Positions 19,682 to 28,570 of a DNA stretch of 64,000 bases are shown here, in pieces. Source of the stretch: Nostoc piscinale CENA21 (GTDB lineage Bacteria; Cyanobacteriota; Cyanobacteriia; Cyanobacteriales; Nostocaceae). The stretch's first letter is position 1; the number at the start of each line of letters is the position of its first letter. The DNA is taken from assembly GCF_001298445.1 (NCBI RefSeq), contig NZ_CP012036.1, positions 5,175,689-5,239,688 of the forward strand, in the 5' to 3' direction. The translations under genes and the position numbers were made by a program. Under the pieces are notes generated by a model, which saw nothing but the letters and a program-made list of their open reading frames with translations, was not told the DNA's origin and did no database searches.

Positions 19682-21322
19682 TTGCGTGGGGTTGCCCAAG
19701 CGCGTCCCGACTGGCATTTAGTGATTATTGGCCCAGTGGTGAAAATTGATCCCACAATTCTACCCCAGTCTGAAAATATTCATTATCTCGGTAGTAAAGA
19801 CTATCAAGAACTACCTCAATATTTGTCAGGCTGGGACTTAGCGATGTTGCCATTTGCGCGCAATGAAGCAACCCGCTTTATTAGTCCTACGAAAACACCA
19901 GAGTATTTAGCCGCCGCTAAACCTGTAGTTTCTACTTCGATTCGAGATGTAGTTCGTCCCTACGGAGAGTCGAAACTGGTGCGAATTGCAGACACAGTTG
20001 ATGAGTTTGTCGCCGCCGCCCAACAGGCGATGCAAGAAGATAATGCAGAATCAGGATGGCTGAGTCGAGTCGATACTTTTTTAGAAAAGATTTCTTGGGA
20101 TCGGACTTTGGCATCAATGATTAAGCTGATAGATTCAGCGATCGCTATTCACGACAAAGAAGATAAAATGAACTCCAATGGTGCAGTTGCAGGTAAACAA
20201 GCACCAAATTTTATTACCAGAGATTTTGTCTTTGATTATCTAGTTGTTGGTGCAGGATTTTCTGGCAGTGTGATTGCTGAACGTTTAGCTACTCAGTCCG
20301 GTAAGAAAGTCTTAGTTGTAGATAAACGCAACCACATCGGCGGCAATGCCTACGACCATTACAACGAAGATGGAATTTTAATTCATAAATACGGGCCGCA
20401 TATCTTTCATACCAACTCCAGCGAAGTTTTTGAATATCTTTCGCGCTTTACCCAGTGGCGTGCTTACGAACATCGCGTTCGTGCCAGCGTGGATGGACAA
20501 TTGGTTCCCATTCCCATAAATCTGGACACGATTAACAAACTCTATGGTATGAATCTTAATGCTTTTGAGGCGGAAGAGTTTTTTAAATCACTGGCTGAAC
20601 CGAAAGAATACATACACACATCAGAAGATGTGGTGATTAGCAAAGTTGGTCGAGTATTGTATGAAAAGTTTTTCCGGGGTTACACCAAGAAGCAATGGGG
20701 ACTTGATCCATCAGAACTTGATAAATCAGTAATAGCCAGAATTCCTACACGTACCAATCGTGACGATCGCTATTTTACCGATACTTATCAAGCAATGCCA
20801 CTACATGGCTTTACCCGGATGTTTGAAAATATGTTAAATCACCCCAACATCAAGGTAATGCTGAACACTGACTATCAAGAAATTGAAAAGGCAATACCTT
20901 GTCGAGAGATGGTTTATACCGGGCCAGTTGATGAGTTTTTTGATTATCGTTACGGCAAGCTACCTTATCGTTCACTTGATTTCAAGCACGAAACACACAA
21001 CGCTCCAGTATTTCAGCCTGCGCCAGTTATTAACTACCCCAATGAACATCTTTATACCCGTGTGACTGAGTTTAAATACTTGACTGGACAGGAACATTCT
21101 AAAACTAGTATTGTTTACGAGTTTCCTAAAGCTGAAGGCGATCCTTACTATCCCGTACCACGTCTGGAAAATCAGGAGATTTACAAGCAATACAAGGCAT
21201 TAGCCGATGCTACACCAGGAATATATTTTGTAGGACGGCTGGCAACCTATAAGTATTACAACATGGATCAATGTGTTGCTCAAGCTTTGTCTGTTTACAA
21301 GCAAATTGCTGTTCAGGCTTAA
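19682..21322 (+). CDS. Glycosyltransferase (5'-truncated) fused to UDP-galactopyranose mutase
   Basis: The first 150 residues are the C-terminal half of a GT-B glycosyltransferase (ARPDWHLVIIGPV, PYLSGW-type and SPTKTPEYLAAAKPVV elements); the N-terminal half is missing because the IS ends one base before the open frame. From about residue 181 a complete UDP-galactopyranose mutase follows: FAD-binding VVGAGFSGSVIAERL, the HIGGNAYDHY motif, GPHIFHT, and a C-terminal FVGRLATYKYYNMD. The mutase interconverts UDP-galactopyranose and UDP-galactofuranose with reduced FAD, for surface polysaccharide. The TTG at 19682 is only a formal start; an internal ATG near 20168 (MNSNG) could restart translation and give the mutase alone. 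A glycosidase/reductase fusion follows after 49 bases. Confidence 0.8.
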   Translation: MRGVAQARPDWHLVIIGPVVKIDPTILPQSENIHYLGSKDYQELPQYLSGWDLAMLPFARNEATRFISPTKTPEYLAAAKPVVSTSIRDVVRPYGESKLVRIADTVDEFVAAAQQAMQEDNAESGWLSRVDTFLEKISWDRTLASMIKLIDSAIAIHDKEDKMNSNGAVAGKQAPNFITRDFVFDYLVVGAGFSGSVIAERLATQSGKKVLVVDKRNHIGGNAYDHYNEDGILIHKYGPHIFHTNSSEVFEYLSRFTQWRAYEHRVRASVDGQLVPIPINLDTINKLYGMNLNAFEAEEFFKSLAEPKEYIHTSEDVVISKVGRVLYEKFFRGYTKKQWGLDPSELDKSVIARIPTRTNRDDRYFTDTYQAMPLHGFTRMFENMLNHPNIKVMLNTDYQEIEKAIPCREMVYTGPVDEFFDYRYGKLPYRSLDFKHETHNAPVFQPAPVINYPNEHLYTRVTEFKYLTGQEHSKTSIVYEFPKAEGDPYYPVPRLENQEIYKQYKALADATPGIYFVGRLATYKYYNMDQCVAQALSVYKQIAVQA

Positions 21323-21371
21323 ATAATTCTGCCGAGCTAATACGGTTCGGTTAAACAAATTAGTATAAGTT

Positions 21372-23618
21372 ATGACTTTTACTGACAATTTAAAACATCC
21401 CCTGGAAGTTTGGGCTGGTGTTGAGTGTACAGTCAATCGTGTGGGTGAAAAATATTTTGACCAGTTAGAACGCAATGGTCATGCAGTCCGGTTGGATGAT
21501 TTGGAGTTATTTGCTGGACTTGGGATCAAGAAAATTCGTTACCCGGTGCTGTGGGAAAGAGTTGCACCTAATGGATTAGATAATGCTGATTGGTCATGGT
21601 CAGATGAGCGACTGGGAAGGTTGCAAGAACTTGGTATGACTCCGATTGTGGGCTTGGTACATCATGGCAGTGGGCCGCGTGATACTAGTTTGATAGATCC
21701 AGCATTTCCGCAAAAATTAGCTGTGTTTGCCCGTGCGGTTGCAGAGCGATATCCTTGGATCAAACATTACACGCCTGTCAATGAACCACTGACAACAGCA
21801 CGATTTAGTGGAATGTACGGTCACTGGTATCCTCATGGACGAGACAATTTAACTTTTATCCGTGCTTTGTTGGTGGAGTGTGAAGCGATCGCACTTTCTA
21901 TGAAAGCAATTCGAGAAGTTAATCTTAATGCTCAACTGGTGCAAACAGAAGATTTGGGTAAGACTTACAGTACAGCAAAACTAGCTTATCAAACAGAATT
22001 TGAAAACGAACGCCGTTGGTTAAGCTTTGATTTATTGTGTGGTCGCATCAACCAAAATCATTTTATCTGGGATTACTTATGTAAAAGTGGCATGAGTGAA
22101 ACCCAGCTGCAAACAGCTTGTGTAAATTCTTATTGTCCACCAGACATCATTGGCATTAACCATTACTTAACAAGCGATCGCTTTTTAGATGAAAATCTAG
22201 AAAACTATCCAGCTTGCACACATGGTGGTAATGGGCGGGATAATTATGCCGATGTCGAGGCTGTGAGAGTTTGTGCTGATAGTGTGGCAGGCGTGTATAC
22301 ATTACTGCAAGAAGCATGGAAACGCTACAATCTACCAATAGCTGTTACTGAAGTTCATCTTAGTTGCACTCGTGAGGAGCAACTGCGCTGGTTTTATGAA
22401 GCTTGGAATGCTGCTCAGAAATTACAAAATGAAGGTATAGATATTCGTGCGATTACAGCTTGGGCGCTTTTAGGTAGCTACGACTGGAATAGTTTATTAA
22501 CTCGCGCCGTCGGCTATTATGAATCAGGCGTATTTGATTTACGTTCTCCCCATCCTAGACCAACTGCGATCGCTAAATTAGTTTGTGATTTAGCTACTGG
22601 TCATCAACCTAATCATCCCTTATTAAATACACCAGGATGGTGGCATCGCTCAGAGCGTTTGCTCTATCCAGCAGTTAGTTGTATTAATGAGGGGAGTACG
22701 GACTGGGAAATAGTCAGTGGAAAACAAACTTACCCCACTCCCAACTTTCAACTCCCTACTCACCCTTTAATCATAGTTGGCGCAAGAGGAACATTAGGCA
22801 AAGCTTTTGCGCGGTTGTGTGAAGTTCGCGGAATTACATATTGCTTACTGTCACGGCAAGAAATGGATATTACAGATCCTGCTTTTGTTGATGCAGTGCT
22901 GGGCGAGTTAAAGCCTTGGGCAATTGTCAACGCTGCGGGGTATGTGCGCGTAGATGATGCAGAACGCGAGCCTCATATTTGTTTAAAAATCAATACTGAA
23001 GGAGCAGCAATTTTAGCTACTGCTTGCGCTCAACATAACGCAGCACTGTTAACTTTTTCCTCAGATTTAGTATTCAATGGTGCTGTAACTAACCCTTATG
23101 TAGAAACTGATAACGCTGCCCCCCTCAATGTATATGGTTGTAGTAAAGTGTTGGCAGAAAAGTTAGTATTGCAAGCTTATCCTGCATCATTAGTGATTCG
23201 TACTAGTGCATTTTTCAGCCCTTGGGATGAGTATAACTTTGTGACAATTGCCTTACGTGAACTGAGTGCTGGTAATACTTTTGTAGCGGCTGAAGATGCA
23301 GTTGTTTCGCCTACTTATGTGCCGGATTTGGTTCACGCGAGTCTCGATTTATTAATTGATGGTGAAAGCGGTTTATGGCATTTGGCTAACAAAAGCGCGA
23401 TCGCTTGGGCTGATTTAGCTCGATTAGCCGCAAAACAAGCAGGTGTGAGCATCAAGAATTTAGTTGCTCTACCTACACAACAACTTGGTTTAATTGCTCC
23501 TCGCCCAACTTATAGTGTACTTGGTAGCGATCGCGGTCAAATCATGCCTTGCCTCGACAGTGCAATGTCCCGCTACTTTGAAGAGATAACTAACCTAAGT
23601 TCGACAAGTTTGTTTTAA
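21372..23618 (+). CDS. GH1-like glycosidase fused to RmlD-like sugar reductase
   Basis: A 748-residue two-domain protein. The N-terminal 430 residues resemble family 1 glycosidases: TPVNEP near residue 135 holds the usual acid/base Glu, and AVTEVH near 325 the usual nucleophile Glu position (TEN in most members). From about residue 464 the second domain is an NAD(P)-dependent short-chain reductase like dTDP-4-dehydrorhamnose reductase: VGARGTLGKAFA dinucleotide loop, NAAGYVRVDDAE, FSSDLVFNG, and the YGCSK catalytic Tyr-x3-Lys. The pairing suggests that both act on deoxysugar-containing glycans in the surface-sugar pathway of the neighbouring mutase. Start ATG 21372 is 49 bases after the mutase stop; the domains are joined by a linker near 440-460. 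Confidence 0.78.
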   Translation: MTFTDNLKHPLEVWAGVECTVNRVGEKYFDQLERNGHAVRLDDLELFAGLGIKKIRYPVLWERVAPNGLDNADWSWSDERLGRLQELGMTPIVGLVHHGSGPRDTSLIDPAFPQKLAVFARAVAERYPWIKHYTPVNEPLTTARFSGMYGHWYPHGRDNLTFIRALLVECEAIALSMKAIREVNLNAQLVQTEDLGKTYSTAKLAYQTEFENERRWLSFDLLCGRINQNHFIWDYLCKSGMSETQLQTACVNSYCPPDIIGINHYLTSDRFLDENLENYPACTHGGNGRDNYADVEAVRVCADSVAGVYTLLQEAWKRYNLPIAVTEVHLSCTREEQLRWFYEAWNAAQKLQNEGIDIRAITAWALLGSYDWNSLLTRAVGYYESGVFDLRSPHPRPTAIAKLVCDLATGHQPNHPLLNTPGWWHRSERLLYPAVSCINEGSTDWEIVSGKQTYPTPNFQLPTHPLIIVGARGTLGKAFARLCEVRGITYCLLSRQEMDITDPAFVDAVLGELKPWAIVNAAGYVRVDDAEREPHICLKINTEGAAILATACAQHNAALLTFSSDLVFNGAVTNPYVETDNAAPLNVYGCSKVLAEKLVLQAYPASLVIRTSAFFSPWDEYNFVTIALRELSAGNTFVAAEDAVVSPTYVPDLVHASLDLLIDGESGLWHLANKSAIAWADLARLAAKQAGVSIKNLVALPTQQLGLIAPRPTYSVLGSDRGQIMPCLDSAMSRYFEEITNLSSTSLF

Positions 23619-23625
23619 CTTCTCC

Positions 23626-23695
23626 CCCAGCCCTTCTTTGAAGCAGAGCTACGGTGTACACACCAGTCCAAGTAAAGTAAGAAGGGAAAGAGTTG
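23626..23695. terminator. Hairpin after the sugar operon
   Basis: CTCCCCCAGCCCTTCTT (from about 23622) can pair, imperfectly, with AAGAAGGG and the later GTGGGGAGGGAG at 23680-23705. It lies just past the stop at 23618 and could end transcription or be one of the mobile hairpin repeats of Nostoc genomes. It contains ACGGTGTACACAC, whose reverse complement recurs near 62190. Confidence 0.35.
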
Positions 23696-23730
23696 TGGGG
23701 AGGGAGAAATTCACCGCCCTGCAATTGTAA

Positions 23731-23877
23731 TGTGTCGCCTCACATCAACGATGTGTCAGCTCATATTAATAATGTATCGCTTTACATCAACGATGTGTCG
23801 CCTTACACTAACATTGCATCGCTTCACATCAATAATGTGTCGCCTCACATTAACATTGCATTGACCCGCGATCGCAA
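23731..23877. repeat. Seven 21-base tandem units
   Basis: Units such as TGTGTCGCCTCACATCAACG A and TGTATCGCTTTACATCAACG A repeat seven times with 21-base period and a few changes each. The last unit degenerates into a HIP1 site. The 21-base period is three heptamers, in line with the heptamer repeats of heterocystous cyanobacteria. A 68-codon frame crossing the array exists only because 21 is a multiple of three. Confidence 0.8.
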
Positions 23878-23962
23878 TTCACCAACTTGTATTCTTTAAT
23901 TCCCCTCCTCAATACCCAAATTTGCATGAAATTATTACCCATGCTTGGCAATGGCATAAATT

Positions 23963-24952
23963 CTAAGTAATAGTCTGCCTTGTCCAGGTAGGGCCTTGGC
24001 AACGAGGCCCCTGTGGTGTCCAAATGAGTTTATCTAAACAAATTTGTCGCATATCCATGTTTTGAGTCCAAGCATGGTAGACGATATATTCTGTGTGACC
24101 ATTTGGCCCAACAACAATAGAGTTATGTCCTGGCCCTCTCACAAAATTAGGCACAGACTTTAATACTCGTGGCCCAGTTTCGTTACCAGCATCAGAGTAA
24201 GGCCCCATTACATTATCAGCAACACCATAATCTACACCATAGTTCTCTGTTTCCCAGCGTCCACCACTATAAAAGCAGTAATATTTACCTTCATGCTTAC
24301 GAACACAAGGGCCTTCTAAAGTATGCCAATCATAAATTTCACCATACATCAAACGGTTGGCTAAAAACCTTTGCCAATCAGACTGCGCCCGTAAAACAAC
24401 CTTCTCCTCACCAGCAAGGCGTGTCATACTTTGTAGTCTATCTACAACTAATGCTGTACCTACACGCACACCATCTTCTGTATCCAAAAAATCGCGAGCA
24501 TAAAACAAATACCACTGCCCATCGTCGTCACGAAATGGGTGTGGATCAATGGCAAAGGAACAAAAATTTGGATCTACTAGTGGTTCGCCAATATCTTGAT
24601 AAGGCCCCAAGGGACTATCACAGGTAGCTACACGCAGTTGATGATTCTTGTCTTCATGTCCTACAGAGTAGTAGAGATAAAATTGTCCATTATGGTAAGC
24701 AACTTCAGGAGCCCAAAAATTATTGCCAAGGGCTGGGTCTGGTCGTAGCAGTGCGTTATCAACAAAATGCCAATTCACAAAATCGAAGGAGCGCAACAAA
24801 GGAAAGACACGGGATTTTTTATTACTGTTAATATCATCTACGGCACCTTCTGCTTCTGCTGCACCAGTACCGATCGCATAATACACGCCTTCGTATTGCC
24901 AAACAAATGGATCGGCAAAATAACCTTGGTAGACTGGATTAATATATTCCAT
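23963..24952 (-). CDS. Family 43-type glycoside hydrolase
   Basis: A 329-residue five-bladed beta-propeller enzyme of the GH43 kind (arabinanase/xylosidase family). The three acidic catalytic positions are visible: Asp in YFADPFVW (residue 14), Asp in FAIDPHPF (about 133), and Glu in LEGPCVRK (about 210). Blade repeats such as FYLYYSVG, WYLFYARD and YYCFYSGG support the fold. There is no signal peptide, so it acts inside the cell or leaves another way. It lies 73 bases downstream of a dioxygenase-like gene on the same strand and faces the sugar operon, so a role in arabinose- or galactofuranose-like glycans is reasonable but not shown. Confidence 0.82.
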   Translation of the reverse strand: MEYINPVYQGYFADPFVWQYEGVYYAIGTGAAEAEGAVDDINSNKKSRVFPLLRSFDFVNWHFVDNALLRPDPALGNNFWAPEVAYHNGQFYLYYSVGHEDKNHQLRVATCDSPLGPYQDIGEPLVDPNFCSFAIDPHPFRDDDGQWYLFYARDFLDTEDGVRVGTALVVDRLQSMTRLAGEEKVVLRAQSDWQRFLANRLMYGEIYDWHTLEGPCVRKHEGKYYCFYSGGRWETENYGVDYGVADNVMGPYSDAGNETGPRVLKSVPNFVRGPGHNSIVVGPNGHTEYIVYHAWTQNMDMRQICLDKLIWTPQGPRCQGPTWTRQTIT

Positions 24953-25025
24953 AGTTAATAGTCAAAAGTTCTTAATTAGCAGCCTCATCATTAGTCATTA
25001 ATAACTAATGACTAATGACAAACAA

Positions 25026-25854
25026 CTAATATTTGAAATTGATATAAGTTTCGACTTTTTTCCTAGACAATTGCTCTACCACCTCACACCGTAGCATCTG
25101 CCTTAGTTCTTCTGGGAGAATATCATAATAATCTTGTGGCAGAGTCAAATCTACTTTTGGTGTGTGTAACCAGTGCATAACGTAACCCATGACTACCATT
25201 GGTCTGGGCTGGTTTGTCCGGTTTGGTGAACCCCTGTGTAGTGCTAAAGGCGATCGCACCATCACATCCCCAGGCTGCATATAAAATGATTCCATCGGAA
25301 TTTCACCTGAAGCAATTTTTTTGTAATCCCTCTTCACGCCCTAACACATGAGTTCCTCTCGCCATTTGAAACGGGCCGTTGTCTGCGGTGACTTCCACAA
25401 GCGGAAAGTTAACTGCTAAGGCGTAAAGAGGTGTAACGATGCGATCGCAAAACAATGGACGAAAATCCCGATGAGTTTCCTGAAAATCTGAACCTTGGAA
25501 AGGGACATCAACCCCTAACTGAACCATTACGTATTCTTGATAAAACACGCGCTGAAGAATACCCATAATTACTTGGTTAGCAAAAACCAACTCATTAGCA
25601 AACGGGTAAATCCAAGGCAAGGTTAGATAGTAGCGAGAAATTTCACGAGGAGCTAAACCACCAGGTTGATTTTGACGATCATGAAATAACTTTTCAAAAG
25701 CTTCTAACCACTCTTCAATCAATTTTTGCTCAAAAACATGAGGAATCACACAAATTCCATCTCTATTCAATTCTTGAGCAAATCTATCTAGGTCGGTAGC
25801 TGAATATTTAGCTATACCGCCTATACTTTGCACCATTTTTCTTAACCTCTCCAA
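25026..25854 (-). pseudogene. Phytanoyl-CoA dioxygenase-like, frameshifted at T7
   Basis: Two frames (25303-25854 and 25026-25337 on the minus strand) make one Fe(II)/2-oxoglutarate oxygenase of the PhyH family, about 270 residues. HRDFRP in the first part supplies the His-x-Asp of the iron site and LHRGSPNRT in the second the distal His and the 2-oxoglutarate Arg. The frames join if one base is dropped from the 7-base run at 25316-25322 (EEGLQK then IASGEIPM). As it stands the first frame ends before the distal His, so the product would be dead. It precedes the GH43 gene on the same strand. Confidence 0.7.
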
Positions 25855-26033
25855 TGGAAATATTTAGAGCCACATTTAAATCAGGCTCACACAGCAGTTT
25901 TGATAATTGCTAGTCGATAATAACGCAAGTTATTGATATTTAACCTGTTAATTTTAATAACAATTAGTGTTAGTAATTCAATAATTTAAGCGAACTCATG
26001 TATTCACTGTCAGTCTCTTATTTAATTATGGTT

Positions 26034-26140
26034 ATACCAATTTGAAAAAAGAATGGGACATATAAAAATCAGGAAAGTCTTACTGGAGCTAGATTTCTTA
26101 ATTACGTTAGCGACGAAGGAGCGTCATTGCGAATTGGTAT
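26034..26140. repeat. MITE-like element with ATACCAATT ends
   Basis: Nine-base perfect inverted repeats, ATACCAATT at 26034-26042 and AATTGGTAT at 26132-26140, enclose about 90 bases including GTTAGCGACGAAGGAGCGTC. The size and ends are like small non-coding dispersed elements of Nostoc-type genomes. No coding capacity. Confidence 0.6.
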
Positions 26141-26183
26141 TACAAGTCCCTGAATTTATTTATGAGGATTATCTTTTTACCTT

Positions 26184-26270
26184 TTACTTCTTAAACTTGA
26201 AGCGTTGTTTTCCATAGTGAGTGTGTCCATTTTTCAAGATATTGCTTGAGCCGCACTTAGGACAGCACAT
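26184..26270 (-). pseudogene. N-terminal fragment of an IS1-type transposase
   Basis: A 28-residue frame, MCCPKCGSSNILKNGHTHYG followed by KQRFKFKK and a stop, is the zinc-finger start of an InsA-like protein. It resembles, but is not identical to, the start of the transposase at 18938. Nothing more of the element is visible, so it is a relic. Confidence 0.65.
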
Positions 26271-26326
26271 AGCTCTGGTATTGAACAACACTTCCTGACT
26301 ATGGACTACTACTCGATCGCTCCTAT

Positions 26327-27040
26327 TCAATCATGAATGCTACCATCAGGCATAATTGCTCCTTGAAAATCAACATTGGTGAGAATAGCCCCCGTTAAGT
26401 CTGCACCTTGGAGGTTGGCTTTTCGCAGAACAGCACCTTCTAAATTGGCATAACTCAAATCTGCACCTTGTAAACTCGCCCCACTTAAATCTGCGGCTAA
26501 GTTACCCCATTGTATTGTCTTACTCAGATTAGCTCTACACAACTTGGCTTGATCTAAGTTAGCGTGATGCAAAGAAGCCGCTCTGATGTCAGCGTAACTC
26601 AAATCTGCACCACTCAATACTGCATATCCTAAATCTGTGCGCTGGTTAGAACTGGGACGCAAATCTACTTGAAACAGTAGAGAACGCGATAAGTTTGCTT
26701 TATGCAAATTAGCACCACACAAACTTGACTTAATTAAGTTAGTTTCTTCTAACCGAGTATTGACTAATTTTGCACCCGTTAAATCAGCTTCTCGCAAAAC
26801 AGCACGATATAAATCTGCTTCACTTAAATCTATACCCCAAAGAATAGATTCACTCAAATCTGCTTCTCGTAAACAAGCTTGACTAAGATTAGTTCTGCCC
26901 AGTCTGGTTTGACGCAAATCAGCATAGCTAAAGTCTGCACCTGTAAGATTGGCACTAGTTAATTCAGCTTCTTGCAAATTCAGTTTTTGGAAGTTTCTTT
27001 TGCCAGCAGTATAAGATTTGAGAATGTCATTTATGTTCAT
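26327..27040 (-). CDS. Pentapeptide-repeat protein
   Basis: A 237-residue protein built almost wholly of A(D/N)Lxx pentapeptides (for example ADFSYADLRQTRL and GADLTGAILTNVDF), which fold into a right-handed quadrilateral beta-helix. About 35 repeats follow a short N-terminal segment of some 20 residues; an irregular insert (LRPSSNQRTDLG) breaks the register near residue 127. Such proteins are abundant in filamentous cyanobacteria and mostly of unknown role. There is no signal peptide or membrane segment. No neighbour suggests a partner. Confidence 0.85.
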   Translation of the reverse strand: MNINDILKSYTAGKRNFQKLNLQEAELTSANLTGADFSYADLRQTRLGRTNLSQACLREADLSESILWGIDLSEADLYRAVLREADLTGAKLVNTRLEETNLIKSSLCGANLHKANLSRSLLFQVDLRPSSNQRTDLGYAVLSGADLSYADIRAASLHHANLDQAKLCRANLSKTIQWGNLAADLSGASLQGADLSYANLEGAVLRKANLQGADLTGAILTNVDFQGAIMPDGSIHD

Positions 27041-27356
27041 AAATTAATGTTAAAAATTCCTAGTTTCAGCAATTACTTTAAAATTTTATTGTAATTAAAT
27101 GTGAGTTCGATGAATTATTTTTCGTCTTCCTTTCGCCTTGGTGGTGATGTTTGTCGAACTCAAGTTAATTAAAGCGCAGCATTAGCCACAACGCAGATTT
27201 GGCGATAAGTTACTCGTAAGTAAGTCGGTGGGAAAAAACATAACTATATGAATAAAGGTGAATTAAACTAAAACCCTCTTTAATCCTGCCTTCTGCCTCC
27301 TGCCTCCTGCCTTTTCCCAACTACAAATATTTACGTCGCTATACTTACTGTTGATA
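27041..27356. other. Spacer with a dispersed repeat and CTGCCTC heptamers
   Basis: The stretch 27218-27348 is one copy of a repeat also found at 61399-61528 (listed separately). The rest is AT-rich, upstream of the pentapeptide gene, with no visible gene. Confidence 0.5.
27218..27348. repeat. Dispersed 130-base repeat, copy A
   Basis: It begins AAGTAAGTCGGTGGGAAAAA, passes through AACTAT, AAACTAAAACCCTCTTTA, then the heptamer run CTGCCTTCTGCCTCCTGCCT, and ends near TTACGTCGCTATACTTA. Copy B at 61399-61528 shares this order with scattered changes. No coding capacity; a spread non-coding element or a shared regulatory module. Confidence 0.7.
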
Positions 27357-28445
27357 TTAAGCCGTCAAATCTGCCATCAATTCTGCAACAGACATAATGC
27401 GCCCAGGGTGGCTAACATTAGCACCAGAAAAAATTAAACCATGTTCCACATCACCACGGGCAGCTTGCGCTAGGGCATTGAGTAAGCAATAGGTTTTGCC
27501 TTTGTCTCGAAACAAACAAGTTTCCAAACAGTTAGCAATACACAACCTTTTCTGTGATGAATCGGTCATAATTTCCTCGGCGAAGGCATTGCGTAAAGCA
27601 CGACTCGGTTTGCCGACGGGACTGGGTACAGTGACAATATCTGCTAAATTCGCTTGCAAATGACGTTCTTTGTAACGCTGATTGGCATCACATTCAATTG
27701 TGGTGATAAAGCGAGTACCCATCTGCACGCCATCAGCGCCAATTGCTAACATTTGATCAATATCGTGGCGATCGCTAATCCCACCTGTCACAATCACAGG
27801 TATCCTTGCACCCATCGTCTCGGCTAAATAATTCCGAATTTGCGAAATCACCCAGCCAACCGAAAACCCTGGAACATTTATCTGTTCGCATTGGGTAAAA
27901 TGTCCGCCTACTTTCTGGCAATTTTCCACAATTAAGGCATCTGGTAGACGATTATATCGATTTTTCCAAGTTTGGCAAAGAAACTGGGCTGCATCAAAAT
28001 TAGCGATCGTTGGTACAAGGGCAACATCAGGAAAATCAGCCGTGTATTCTGGTAAAGTTAAAGGCATTCCTGCCCCAGTCACAATTAAATTTGCACCCTC
28101 GGCTGCGGCAGTTGTGGCTAATTGGGCGTAATCTTTCGTACCTACAAGAATATTCACACCTATCACCCCATCAGGGCTGATATGTCTTGCTTTAGACAAT
28201 TCATCAATCAGTGCGAGTCGATTGGCACTAAAAAAACTACTCGGTTTGCGTTGATTAAAGTAGGGAGAATCTAAACCCAGTCCCAGCGAAGCAATCATCC
28301 CCACGCCCCCAGCATTAGCAACTGCGCCAGCCAGTTGTGCGCCAGCAACCCTGACTGCCATTGCCGCTTGCATGATGGGATAACGGGCGATATGTTTACC
28401 AATCTGCAAGGGATGAAGCATCGAGGGCATTTGATTATTACTCAT
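27357..28445 (-). CDS. Nitronate monooxygenase family protein
   Basis: A 362-residue FMN-binding TIM barrel of the 2-nitropropane dioxygenase/nitronate monooxygenase family. Visible landmarks are the N-terminal YPIMQAAMAVRVAGAQLAGA, the glycine-rich VTGAGMPL and PVIVTGGISDRHDI phosphate-binding turns, and GADGVQMGTRFITT. These enzymes oxidise nitronates with oxygen, or act as enoyl reductases in some lineages; the true substrate here is unknown. The C-terminal 70 residues carry several cysteines (IANCLETCLF, KTYCLLN), which suggests the longer subfamily. It stands alone on the minus strand, upstream of no clear partner. Confidence 0.82.
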   Translation of the reverse strand: MSNNQMPSMLHPLQIGKHIARYPIMQAAMAVRVAGAQLAGAVANAGGVGMIASLGLGLDSPYFNQRKPSSFFSANRLALIDELSKARHISPDGVIGVNILVGTKDYAQLATTAAAEGANLIVTGAGMPLTLPEYTADFPDVALVPTIANFDAAQFLCQTWKNRYNRLPDALIVENCQKVGGHFTQCEQINVPGFSVGWVISQIRNYLAETMGARIPVIVTGGISDRHDIDQMLAIGADGVQMGTRFITTIECDANQRYKERHLQANLADIVTVPSPVGKPSRALRNAFAEEIMTDSSQKRLCIANCLETCLFRDKGKTYCLLNALAQAARGDVEHGLIFSGANVSHPGRIMSVAELMADLTA

Positions 28446-28531
28446 TCTTAACTAAATAGCTAAGGAGTAATTTTATCATTTCCGTGTGACTTTTCCTGGA
28501 TAGTCATCCTTTTGCGTGAATTTCTGTTGAT

Positions 28532-28565
28532 GAAAAATTAGAGACGCAAAATTCCGCGTCTCTAA
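28532..28565 (-). terminator. Rho-independent terminator of the PTPS gene
   Basis: On the minus strand, TTAGAGACGC (28565-28556) pairs fully with GCGTCTCTAA (28547-28538) around an 8-base loop and is followed by TTTTTC. It lies six bases past the PTPS stop at 28571. Confidence 0.75.
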
Positions 28566-28570
28566 CAAAA

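Larger units (their letters stand above)
25855..26326. other. Spacer with a MITE-like element and an IS1 relic
   Basis: About 470 bases, AT-rich in the first 170. It holds the inverted-repeat element at 26034-26140 and the transposase fragment at 26184-26270, listed separately. The upstream part is the probable promoter region of the dioxygenase gene; no clear box was found. Confidence 0.5.

Noticed and set aside
23693..23899. 68-codon frame rich in HINNVS
   Set aside because: Same reason: it crosses a 21-base array.
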